Origin: Solenopsis invicta
Lineage: Eukaryota; Arthropoda; Insecta; Hymenoptera; Formicidae
Reading direction: 5' to 3'
DNA: 64,000 bases
Assembly: GCF_016802725.1 (NCBI RefSeq)
Contig: NC_052676.1
Span: 2,497,433-2,561,432 of the forward strand
A model generated the notes under the pieces. That model made no database searches and was not told where the DNA came from. It saw only the letters and a list, made by a program, of their open reading frames with translations. Position numbers and translations under genes: made by a program. Numbering within the stretch: position 1 is the stretch's first letter; the number at the start of each line of letters is the position of its first letter. This document shows, piece by piece, positions 34,358 to 47,000 of this stretch.

Positions 34358-36962
34358 CTAACTGAGCTCAAAACCCGCGCCGGCTTGTATCGCATATAGG
34401 AGTTTCTCGCGTAGAGTTTTCTCATCCGGAAACTCGGGAAGTTTCAGTAAGTTCATACAGGTACTCGAGGTCGGCAAACGATCCACGGTGCCGGCGTGTT
34501 GGATACAGAACGGTGGATCAAGTTCCTGTAAACAAAAATGCGTCGAGTGTAAGTGGAATTATAATAAAACATGTGTTGCGAGAACAACATAATGTAATGA
34601 AAGGTTGGAATACCAATTGTCTTATAGTAACTAGATTCTGGGTTGAGAATTAGTTTACGATGTACCTTGAATCCTAGGAGAGGAGGGCGACTGCAACTGG
34701 TGACGAACTTAAGAAGTTGACCCTTCTGCTGATCATTGAACTCGTTGACGACCTTCCAGAAGGCGGTGATGGTCGGATGATCGAATGCGTATCCGCCAGT
34801 GTAATTCGTGTGTAACATCAAGTCCTTCACGTCCACGGGAATCTGCGCGCCCGATATGAGCACCTGCAATTCCTTGTTGTTGAACATCTGTAGCCAGTCG
34901 AGCGGCACCACGCTGCCGATTCCCTGTTTGAACGCAAAACACTGCGCACGTATCTGCTTGTTCAGTTTATAATCGGCCATCAGGTGAATGTACTCGATGC
35001 GATTATGATTCGTCACCGGAATGTTGGCGCCGCTCGGCTTCAACTCCTCGACTCGCCTTTCGCCAAGCTCGTCACTGAGCACGGTGAAATCCAGCCCGAG
35101 GTCTGCCACATCGCCCTTGTAACTTTTCAGGTAGAGGAGATTGCGATACATGATGGGATCGAGGGAGGCCAAGTGGTGCACATCCACATCTGATTGACGT
35201 CCGACGATCTTCGACAAGAAGAACTCGGCGAACGGCAATTCTACTAGAAGATTCTCGTATAGCGCCTTCCCCAAAATCCTGCCAATGAAGTAGTAATGTT
35301 TCGGGAAGTCGTCAACCAGCAATTGCACCGTGGGATTTGGGTATAGCATATTGTCCTTGGTGAGTTTGAAGAAGCCACGGTTAGGATCAAAACTGGTCTT
35401 TAGCAGTTCGGACAAAAACTCCCTGAATAGACCGCCGCCATCGACACCAGCTTCTTCCAATCCCGCGGTATTGACTAACTGCACTCGCATTTTCAACCGC
35501 AGTTCCGGCTCGTTTTCCGGTGACAGTTTATCAAAAGCATCTTCGTAGAGGTAGTTTCGTCTCACGGAAATCTGTATCGATGGGCCCTGCATGAAGTGTG
35601 CGAGTTCGCCCTGCTGCTCCGCCTTGTCCTTGTAGATCAATGACTGGAACACCACTACGCGATTGTTGAACGGTACGACAAACGGTATCTCGCGCAACAG
35701 CGTCAATGTTCGCACTTCTGTCGCCGAGAGTGGTGGTCCCTCCTCGAACTCCTCCCTCGTGAAGGCCCTGAGATTCTGGAAGGGTACGTATCCACGTAGT
35801 CGGCGTCTGCGAAATGCAAAGTCTTGTGGTTTGTCAATGGGAATGACGACGTTGGATGCGATCCAGTGACCTTCCGGACAAAATTGCCGCCTTAGATCAC
35901 GCGTGTGTAATTGTCGTAAAAGACCCACCGTAACCTATAACAAATTTTATAATATACGATGTAGAAAAAAACTGTATAAAAGTTGAGTTATAATTGTTGT
36001 TAAGTTTTAAAATTTTCAGAATAGTGTCAGAATCATTGGGTAACCTTAAACAAATGCGTCCAGATCTGCGTGTCGTGTCGGCACTGAACAGCGGACGTAG
36101 GACCCAGCACAGCGGTCTTGTAGTCGTCGCGCACCGTAGGCCGAGTATCGGGAAACGCGAGTTCCACCAGACCCAGGCAAACGCCCTTTAAGTGACCGGA
36201 CAGCACTGCTAGCTCCGCTATGGTGAAGGGCATCGCGTGCTGCTGCCGGTTGTTGGACATGTGCTCCACCGCGGAGGTTTGATCAAGGAAGAACTCGGTG
36301 TCGTGTAACGTTGCGATCAGCAGACTAAACAACGAGCAAAACACCGCCAGTAACGGGACTATCCTGTCGGTGTCCTCCGTCGAGAGGGCGATTCCGCGGG
36401 ATATAATCTGCAGGAGAGACGTGGCGACACCACCACCGAACAACGACGTCTGGCGAATTGATGCTAAACTGGTCCACAGATGTTTAAGGAACACCGGCTT
36501 GAATGCGAGCATATAGAGCAGTTTGTACTTTTGAACGGCCAACTTATTGGTGATGAGCAAGTGATGGCATAACCGGCACAGTGGTTGCAGCAGCATAGAG
36601 GGATCTGATTGGCTCTGCTCAACCGTCGATAAAATGCTATTTACGCGCTGCTGCTCGTTCAACATCTCGACGCATTGCCGCAGAATGTCGGCCTGCTCCT
36701 GATCGGTTACGCTGCCATTGGATTCGTTGTCTGAATCGTTGTCAGCCTGCTGTCGTTCCGAAACACTTTGCTCTGCCATCAACGGCACGATGGTCGAACT
36801 CAGGGATGCAAGCACTTGCAGATAGTTCGTCAGCGCATCCTCACACCATGCTACGAAAAAAAACCGTCAAGTGAAACTGCAATGTTAAGTAATTCACTAA
36901 AAATACAAATTTAAATTGAAAATTTTTGTTATTATGGGGGAATAAAAAAAGAAATATTATAT

Positions 36963-37015
<53 letters not shown>

Positions 37016-38712
37016 TAAATTTAACTAAGTATAAATATAAATATAATTAATATAAACAATATAAAGGGTAGCATTAAATAATTTAATATTATTAAGAAAG
37101 TCAAATAACTTATTTCATCTATTCGTCTACTTTAGAGCTAAATCCCAATCTACAATAGGTGTAGTAATCCTTAGGCCGTAAGAAATTAATTACAAATAGT
37201 CGACTATAAGTCGATCAATTTTTAAGGCTTACTGTAGATTGAGGCTTAAGCTAATGGAGCTTTTACACTTACAGAACTGACTGGACGAATCCAACAACAG
37301 TACGCAATAGAGCAGGTTTATCGTAGGTTCGAGTTGAAGTCGATTGATACAAGCGATCAACTGGATATACGGAAAGTCTTTGAATTCTGCCAGTGCTGGC
37401 ACAACAAACATACGAATCGGATCGGACAGTCTAGGTGAGAATACACTGCCACATAATTCCCGTAGCACGAGCGTGGAAAATGTCTCCTTGTGATTCACGT
37501 AAGAAATCAAGTCCACGGGTCGTTTAATCATGTCCAACAAGCACTTAGAGATCGGCGTAGGTGCAACCGACGTCACTTCCGCCATCGGCGGCACCTTTTC
37601 GTCCAGCAATTTTCGCAGCTGCTCGAAATAGTTGTGCTGGATCAGATAGACAAATATACTCTCGAGATGCCGATAACTGTGTTCATGTAGCACCTTCTCT
37701 GTATCCTCTCGCGCTGTGAATACCTCCAGAACCCGTAACGGTATCGCCAAAGAGTACGTTCCGTTCGGCGTCTCTGTGTTGTATCGCATACACATGCGAA
37801 GGATCCACCTATAATGTATTATTTAAATTTTAAAACATAACACATACAATGAATGTTACATAATGATTGGAGCACTATTTATTTTTAATTTTACAGAAAA
37901 ATCAAATCAGTGAAAGGTTTTGCCATTTTTTGGAAAAACAAAGAAAAAATTATTATATAATAATGAAATACTAATGTTTTTTTAATTTTCCAGTAAAATA
38001 AAATCAAGAAAAAATCAGAATTTTTTTGTTTTTTTTTCTGAAAAATATGAACAAAATGTGACAATAGTTTCATTAATGAATTACTTACTTATTAGAGCTC
38101 TGAAATCTAAGAGAAATCTTAAAATCATTGATGTAGAAAGCAACAGAAGTCGTTCTTCGAAGAAAAAAATTATTAAAAATATAACAAAATTAAAAACTGC
38201 GAACATTTTTTCGGATTAAAAACATTAGTCATGTATAATTGTTTTAAAACAGAAATTGCTACTCTTTAAAGTAGTAATGTTTTTATTAAAACTTACCGCA
38301 ATCTCCATAGCCATTGCGACGAACTTATCGACTTCAATTTAATCTCTTCCTGGTGTTTCAGTAAGTGTTGAAGAACCCATATGAGTCTGTTGGCGTCCAG
38401 AGTGTGATCGTAAAAGAATAACAGTTTTCGCAGGTACGGCACTAGCTCTTCCAGGCTCAGGTTTCTACGTCCGACTGCCTGCTGCGCCTCATCAAATTCC
38501 CTCCTCTTCAGCGCGCACACCAGCCTCCTGGTGATGAAGCTGCGTATACGCGCCTGTATCTTCAATGCTGCATCATGCTTCTTGCGTTGCTGCTCTCTCT
38601 TTAGCCTCTCCAACTGCGCGTGCTGCAGGAGAACGGCTCTCTCGTCCCGCCTGCTAGCACCTGATAGATTCTGCTGAGGCTTGCGCCTGTAGTCTCCCTC
38701 AAAACTATACAT
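34358..38712 (-). CDS. UBE3C: UBE3C, HECT-type E3 ubiquitin-protein ligase
   Basis: Five coding exons (38297-38712, 37273-37808, 36045-36850, 34666-35934, 34358-34525) with matching GT/AG sites and phases give 1064 aa, close to the human length of about 1083. The ATG is fixed by the conserved start MYSFEGDYRRKP. An IQ motif lies at residues 48-64 (ALKIQARIRSFITRRL). The HECT domain covers roughly residues 690-1064, with VDGGGLFREFLSELL in the N-lobe and the catalytic loop STCMNLLKLP in the last exon, Cys1032 being the predicted thioester cysteine. The family extends ubiquitin chains on proteasome-bound substrates and raises proteasome processivity in cytosol and nucleus. Nothing is broken. 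The 5'UTR is spliced, with an acceptor at 38752 and a donor at 39767. The gene is divergent from the XK-related gene. Confidence 0.95.
36961..37010. repeat. (TA)n microsatellite in a UBE3C intron
   Basis: About 40 bases of pure TA dinucleotide follow ATTATATTATATTA, in the intron between coding exons 2 and 3 of the ligase gene. Likely polymorphic. Confidence 0.9.
37890..38290. other. UBE3C intron 1 (between coding exons 1 and 2), AT-rich
   Basis: An AT-rich intron with no further feature. Phe/Lys-rich open frames here are composition artefacts. Confidence 0.6.
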
Positions 38713-38751
38713 GCTGATGCATGATCTATTGCCCAACACCTTGAGTTTATC

Positions 38752-39767
38752 TCTGAAAAGTTTGACAAACATCATTAATAACAAAAATTATATATAGATA
38801 TATATTAATAGAGAAGACTGGAATTTATTGGCACAGTTTTCATAATATTGATATTTTAAAGAATTATTATAATCAAATTGTACTAATATAATAGAGACCA
38901 CTTTTCTTTACATTTTCATGTCAAGGACGATTCTGCATGTGATTTAATTTTTTTTTGTAATATTAAATATAAGCCTTTGTCAGAGTTAAGTTATAATTGA
39001 ATATTCATTGCCATGGCTTGCCTTAAGTATAAGTCAATGTATCCCATTTCTAGTACATTTGTTTTCAATCATTGTATTAATAACTAGTAATTGTATTAAT
39101 AATTACTGTTATACAATAACAGAACCTTTTCTTCTAATACGTGCCTTAGACGTTTTCTCACAGGCTGAAAAACAGTAATATCAAATTTTGAAACCCTTAG
39201 AAATTTACTTGCTTTATCTTGAATCAGATTTTTCCCTCTTTTTATTGCAACACTTGTTTGATTTAAATAAAACTTTGGGAATTATAAGAGTTCTTTTGTA
39301 TTATAATTCTTCTATTGTTTCTTTTCATGAATACATAAATGGAACTCAATGCCAACTTGCATCCTGTGCCAGTGAACCCTGGTCTCCCCTCTAATTATAT
39401 ATATGAAACAAGTAAAACTGAATATGGCAATATATATGTTCTTTCACACCAGTTACATCAGAGACAAAAATTAACATGCTGAAAAAATGCATATACATTG
39501 CATCAGCGTTACATATCACTTTGATTTACTAAATAAAAATTAAGCGTTTTATTCAAATGATAATTTTTCCTCTGATATAACTCTTTTCATGTGAAAGAGC
39601 TTCATTAATCACCGTTACATCAAAGATTTGCTTGTTACAATAATACGACGTCCAAAATGTATTTAACATTACACATCATTATTGTTATTACGTTAAATAT
39701 ACACCGAGGCTTAAAGGTGTCGCAATAATTCATGCGTTCTGCCCAATCATGCCTCCTAGAGCTTACC
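38752..39767 (-). other. UBE3C 5'UTR intron
   Basis: On the minus strand ACCCAAG|GTAAGC (last exon base 39767) pairs with AAACTTTTCAG|AGATAA (first exon base 38752), leaving about 40 bases of leader before the ATG at 38712. The upstream leader exon should begin in the GC-richer stretch around 39800-40330. No other gene was seen in the intron. Confidence 0.6.
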
Positions 39768-41035
39768 TTGGGTGCAAATAAAGTAGGCAACACTACAGAG
39801 GTAATCAAACAATTCCCATCATTCTCTTGGAAGAAACTGATGGAGCATTTTCCGTAATTGACATTCTCTTGTTCCCCTCTCCTCTCCACGCGAAGTTCTC
39901 TCAGAGCACATACGAAAGTTTTCGTCAAGACTTTCAAACTTTGGCTGCTCCCCGGTAGGTTAAGCACGATCGAAGATTCTCGACGAGGCAAACTGACGTC
40001 GACCACTAACAGACGCCGCGATGACGGATCTGCGATACCTTGAAGCACTCCTCCACGGTCGATCCTCTACGGTCCATCGCCGGACAAAGACAACGACGAC
40101 GACGTCAGCGATGGAATCGCGCGTACAGCTTACAGCACGTCTCCGTACACGTCTAGTCATCGAGGCTCGCCATGTTTCGGCCTCTCGGCGAGGACCCAAT
40201 GCCAATGCCGTCTGATTCGTCTGCTCGACCCCGTGGATGCGCCGCGCTTGCGATAGCGTGGTTGCTCGATGCATACGCGTAACTACGAGCGCCCGTGCCT
40301 CGTGGAATTCTTTTATTATCCCAGCAAACAAAGATACATTCGAATGAATTGAAAATTGAAAATTATTTTAATTTGCACATACGAGTTTGCGTTGTTTAGA
40401 GTCCCGGAGTATTTTTGAAGGTATCGTAGTGAATTCAATGATGAGTCTAATGATAAATGAACACATCTATTAAATCGTTTTTAATTGAATAACGATAAAT
40501 TAAAATAATTAAATAACAATCTATACTCTACTTTTAAAACACAAATTCTTTGCTTTAAGAACACAAAAATTATAAAAAAAAAATTTATGTTATTAAAGCA
40601 GATAATTTGTGGAATTAGGGAATACTTATTCACATACACATACACACATTTCAAATTCGTGCATACGCATGATCAGTTCGTTAGTGCTTGATATCTCGAT
40701 TCGCGGGGCAGAACGACACTTTTCTGCCAGATTTGTTCATTTCGTGCGAAAACATGTACAATAAGTCCAATTTCATAAAAATCGAAGGTGCTGGGGGTAT
40801 TCTGAATAATTTATTAACTATTTAATTTATTTAAAAATTCAAAATCACGGATTAGCGGGGGCACCAGGAGCGGAAATAGCGAGGACCGACGCGCCCCGCG
40901 CATGCGCGAGAGAGGATGTGAGGGGGGGGAGAAGCCGGTCCTCGCGGAGCGCGCCGCGCCGGGCGCGGACGGATCTCGCGGTCGCCGAGGGGATCGCAAT
41001 GGCCGGCGCGTTGTGCCGGGCGAGGATGCGGGAAG
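39768..41035. promoter_or_regulatory. Divergent promoter region between UBE3C and the XK-related gene
   Basis: The UBE3C leader (minus strand, GC-rich 39840-40330) and the XK-related CpG island (about 40850-41360) are separated by about 0.5 kb of AT-rich DNA. An upstream ATG at 40999 opens a 38-codon frame ending at 41115 that overlaps the main start out of frame. It could act as an upstream ORF if transcription starts before it. No TATA box is evident. Confidence 0.5.
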
Positions 41036-44000
41036 ATGGCGGCGACGACGGCAGCGGCAGTGGCGGTGGAGGAGTCGTGCGAGGTGAAGCGTGCCGACGT
41101 TCCGCGCGACGTTGAGAACGCGACGGCGAACGGGACGGGCGAGCCGCGCGCGGCCACGCCGCGCCGGCAGCCCGAGCTTTACCGTTTTCGCGCCACCGAC
41201 CTGCTGTACTACGCGTCCTCGGCCAGTCTCTTTCTCGCGGACGTAGCAACAGGTGAACAAAGAGTATCACGTACACGCGTACACACGCACGCACACGCGC
41301 GTGTGCGTGCGACACGGCGAGTGTCCCGCGATCCCGCGACTCCCGAATCCTGGCGTTGACAGGTCGATCCTGTCGGAAGTGCGCTCGAACGAACGCCTTG
41401 AAGTCAAGGTCGAGTGGAGTGCAGCGAATTTCAAGTCGATCGCAAAATTTGAATTCCTCGATTTACTCTCGAGTCTGTTTTGGTAAAATTTTGAAATTAA
41501 AGCTTTTTATTTATTTATTTTAATTTAAACTTACTTTTAGCGAAGATTACATGTTGATAGTTAACGAAAAATTGCGACATCTGAGAATTCTTGTTGAGAA
41601 TTTTGCAAGACCGCGAGTTCGCGAAAATCCGATTGCAAGATTGGGATCGCGGGACGTCCCGTTTGTTTATGTCAGTGACGCCAGCAAAAAGTATTGCGAT
41701 CGCAACTTCGTAGTTTTTCAACAAAAAATTTTGTATCATAAAGTTTTTTTAAACTTCACGTTTATCGAGATTACAATAGGAACAATATAAAAATTAGGGC
41801 TGATAACTAGTTAGAAGTTAAATTTGAACTTTAACTTAAGTAATTTTTAATTTTAACCAATTATTTTTAGAACATAAACTTTAATTTATTAAAGCTTTTT
41901 TCCTAAGTTAAAAATTTTCTAAAAATATAATATAATTAGAAAAAATACATTCCTACATAAAAAATACTTTTTTTATAATTAAGTTTATGTGCAGTATTTA
42001 TAATATTTATGCAGTATATATAATTAGAAAACTGTATAAATTATATTAAAAATAAAGCACATAAAATATAAATAGAAAAAGAAAAATATAATATAATTAG
42101 AAAAAATGTTTCTAAGTAAAAACATTTTTTTTTTAAATGTAGGAATGTATTTTTTATAATTATCTTAACGTAATTTTTTAATTGAGTTAATTTTTTATTC
42201 ATATAATTTTTAACTAAATTAATTTTATAAGTTATTAACTTTAATTTAATTAACAAAGTGTTTTAACTTATCTAATCCTGATAATAATAAATATTAATTA
42301 TATTTAACTTTTTTATCATTTACTATTCTAGGATATTGTTATATATATATTTTTTTTTTACAACAAAATATGATAAAATAGAAATAAAGAGTAAATAAGT
42401 AAATGGCTGTAGTATATTTTATAATTACAATTATATATAATTAACTCTATAAATATTTTATAAAAAAGAATCGTGATACTTTTTGCAAGCGCCGTCAATA
42501 CGCATTTTACATTGAAACGTTCGATTGTTGCATACTTATGTGGTAAAATTTTGTTTTGTACACTTGCTCAAAGCATGCGCGGGAAAGCTTCTGTTTTTGT
42601 AAACCAAACACCCTTGTAAGATATTTTTCGCACACACAGACAGCATTGTATGTGTGGAATACCTTTTGCAAGGCCGCTCAGCGTGGGGATGCTTTGCAAT
42701 GGGTTTCATCGTCTTACCCGCTTGTGTTACCCAACTATTTAGTTTGAGATGGCATCGCAGCGACGGTTCCCTGCGGACTGTTCACTGGTTGCTGCACTTC
42801 CTCCTACTTGGCTTTTTGCACAGGTACTTTGTATATTTTTGCGTCACCTTTGGCGAAGATTGTCGACGACGCACAAGGAAAGGTCCCCAATTTAAATTTA
42901 AAAAATTATAAAAGACTTTAGCGGATATTGTGAAATTTAATAAACTGTTTTCTTGCTACCTGAATTTATCCTAAAAGATGAAGGTTGATTTTACAACTCC
43001 TGAAAATTGGTCTTTTTTATTTTTATTTTATTATTCATCAAGAAAGGGAGATAGAACCAAATTTTATAGAAAGACTCTATTAATAAGATTTATCGTTTAG
43101 AAAATGCAACGCAATTGGTAATAATAAAACAAAAATGAGAAATAGGAAATCAATTTTCAAGGTTTGACTTTACTTCTTTAAAATTCGGGTAGCAAAGAAG
43201 AAAATAGTTTGTTTAGAATATTAGAATATTCTCTATGGATTGCCAAAGTCTTATAATTCCTTGAATTTTCAAATTAAGGACCTTCTCTGTCAGTAAATTA
43301 ATATATGTGTATATGTGTGTGTGTGTATATATATATAATGTGTATGTAACGTGTGTGTGTGTGTGTGTGTATAATTATATTTCTACTGATGATGAATTGC
43401 TCACTAACTTGTGTATTTACTTTCAGGTACTTGACTTTGCTTTATACTGCAGTGCACTCTTTGAGAAATAAGAGCTTCAAGGATAAGAATTGGGTATATC
43501 GACAAGAAAGCGATATATGTATGTTGCACTTGTTTGAATCGTTTATGGGGGCTGCTCCGCAGTTGATATTGCAGCTGTATATCATTACGATATTAAACCA
43601 CGCACCGCTTTGGACAAGTAAGTGTTCTCCTCGCCATTCGTAAATGTTATTGTATTTTATACAGGATTTATAAAAGCAATCGTTGAAACGGGAAGGAAAT
43701 AATTATTAAACAACTAAATTATAAATCAAATAAATTTTTCATAATTTTTTATCATTATTTATTTCTTTTGAAACTTTTCAACTTTTGGTTGTAAAAATAT
43801 TTTTTTTCTAAAATCCCGGATATTTGATTGTTTAAAACAAATGATATCTTGTACTTATTGCCTGTGTGGGATGGCCATAATTAAGTGCATACATATTCGA
43901 TTTTTAAAATCGATTTTCTCGAAATCAAAATCTTACGTGAAAAACTTATATTCTACGTTATTAATTTATTTTTTGTCAAAAGAAATCATTCCCTTCCCGT

Positions 44001-47000
44001 TGAACGACGGTTACTAGCCCTGTATCTTGTATGCTGTACAAAATAATGTGCATGTATGTGTATTTAAATGTAAATATCCAAGTACAGTGCGTTTACAAGG
44101 GATTCAAATCTTAAACATAGAAAAATGTATGTATTTTTTAGTCATACATATTTAACACGTGTTTTAACAACAAAATGTTTTCTCTCCGAAAAATGAAAAG
44201 AATATAAAAAGTTCTTATGTTACATCACATTTAAAGCAAAGCTATCGTGAAGATTTAACAGTTCTTTGTCTGTCAGTACATCGCATAAAAACAGCTGCCC
44301 GTGTAAATATAACCGATACACAGAGACACTGATGATATTAAACAGACGTGTAATTGAACAATTTATAATCGTTTTCGTAAATCTTGTAAATCTCGTCGAG
44401 AAGTGATCGTGGTATTTCTCTGATGTACTCGTCGAGTATTTTTCTGGTGGTCGTGCCCAGGGGATTAATATTTTGTAGGTAATTTCTCTCGTACAGGTAT
44501 CCACTGAGATTGGCATCCTGGATGAAAAAGTTCTGATCTCTGTCCAGGGTTTCGAACTTCAGAATGTAATCATAGTGGAGCGTGCAGGGTTTGCAAGTGC
44601 AATGATACGGTACCCAGTGTTCGTCGAAGTACCTTTCGCTGACTATAAATCGCAGAAATTCGGCGAACGTCGGTTCTAATCTCGTCGTTGCATTGCCGGT
44701 TTGTCGGTACTTGAGCACGATACGACGGCCGAAGCGTTTGTAATAATATTCACGGTTCTGCATGTGCTCCAGTTTGTCCCTGTACGCGGACAGGAGACGC
44801 TCTAACGGATGACGCACAATTAAGAACTTCTTCGTTTTACTCATTTTCTGAAAATTGAATACAAATTCGCAATTTAATTCCTCGCTGCTTTTGCTCACTT
44901 AGATTCTATAAAATTTAGAATTAGGGTCACTATACCAGTCAATGAACAAATAAAATTAATTTAATTATATTTTTAAGTAAAAAATATTTTAATTAAATTT
45001 GTATGAAAATTAGATCTAAAAATATCAATTTATTATTTTTCTTAAACAGTCTGATAATTGTTCAGCAATTGTTACCTATTTGATCCTTAATGAGAATTAA
45101 TAAGAAATGTTTTTTATGTCTAATAATTTATTTTATTTTAAAGTTGAGAATGCTTACAAAAATTTATTCTATAAAAATTTCCTTTTGCTGCCTCTTTAAT
45201 AAATCTTTATATTTATGAGAATGATACATTAATCAAACGCAGAATTAGGGATTAACAAAGCACTCTTACCGCATAGGTTTTATTAAAATCCTCGTCTTGC
45301 CGAAACTTTTGTCTAACAATATCGCTGATCTGCGTAGGATTGCGACGTACCAAATCTATAGTAATGTCCGTTAAGGTGCCTTTCAGAATGGCGAAGTAAT
45401 TCATCCACGTGGAACTCGCCGCCTTGTATATAGGGCACCATGACACGTTGTGCTCCCTTGGAATTATTTTAAATTAGAAAGATTTTTTCTATTTTGTTAT
45501 GCTGATTTTTTAGGAAGTTTTTAGAAATTTTTTGGGAAGAGAGGAGGGAAGAAATTTAGTGTTGCTTGAAGATTGATTTCCTATATTTTATTAAAAATAT
45601 AAAATATTTTTAAAAATAGGAAATCAATTTTTGAATAATAATAAAGAATAAAAAGGGTAATTTTGAAAAATATTTATTTAAAAAATTTCTTTTTATTCCT
45701 TTTATATTATTGCTTGAAGATTGATTTTCTATTTTTGTTATTAAAAATATTTTACAAAAGTAGCAGTAAATCAAGTAAATCTTTAAACAATAAAGGATAA
45801 AATATAATTTAAAAAAATATTTATCTACTTTCTCAAAAGAATCTTTAAAAACTTGCTAAGAAATCAGCGCGACAAAGGAGAAAACATCTTTAAAATTATT
45901 TATAAAAAAAAATTAAATTTATTGTTATTCAACTTTTTTATAATCTAATGTAAAAGTCCGTTGAAAACATTTTAATTTCTTTCGACCTGATTTTGTATTT
46001 TATACAATATAAGATGTATCATTAAATGTGTGTAATTTTTCAGTATCTCCCTCGCTTACGTATCGATAATCATATTTGTCAGCGTGGTGTCCAGTTGCGA
46101 TCTCTTCATATTGATTGTTTCACACACGTGTGCCAGCCATCGCCTTCTTTTTTCCAACTCGCGCCTAACGTTTTCCATCTGGTCCCGTGACATCGATGCT
46201 CGCGGCATCATTCCAGACACGACGGCGCGTGCAACAGGCGTGTATTTCGGCGATGTATACTTCAGCGATGTGGCCGGCTCTATGTTTGTCTCCGTGTGCG
46301 AGGTTTGCGCTAAATTCGCCAGTATTAACAATGAGACAACGCAAATCGTCGCTAATGCCGCGACCGACTCTATCACCGTGATCTGTTTCTACAAATTAAT
46401 TGAATCACTTTTTTTCTCTGTATTAGGAATTGTGAGGCGAGAAATATAAAACAAATCATTTAAGGGATGCACAATCAATCCGGGATTACAATTTCACCTT
46501 GCGTTCCTACCTGCATCAGCAGAAGAAGCTTTTTTAAGAAGAAATAAAAACCGGCTTTCAATCCCGGATAAACCATTGAATTTTTGTCGTCATTCGATGC
46601 TAACATGTCGACTGCTAGTATTTTGTACGACGGATGCATTTTGTCTCCTATTTCGTTACATATACGATTCACTTGAGGTAATTTATGTCACTTTCGTGCG
46701 AATTGCTGAAGAACACCGCTGGAGATTATGGTTGCGCCGCTATACTGCCGATACTGAGCTCGTGAACGTGAATATCTGAGAATCCGTACAACAAAACTAT
46801 TGGAGCGGCGATATTATTATTTTTCTGCTTCCTGCTTCGTGTCCCGCCTCCGCAGATAACAGGAAAGAGGAAGGAATATCGCTGTGACAGTTTATCTACT
46901 GCTCCCGAACAATGCTTGGACAACGCAACGACACACGACGACCAGTCCTACGAGGCGAGGGACTCTTGTCCTCCTGCACGGTTTTAAATATAAAAGCGAC

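Noticed and set aside
34453..34665. C-terminal extension of the long UBE3C frame
   Set aside because: It reads through the splice donor at 34666 into an intron; the real last exon (34358-34525) restores the HECT catalytic cysteine.
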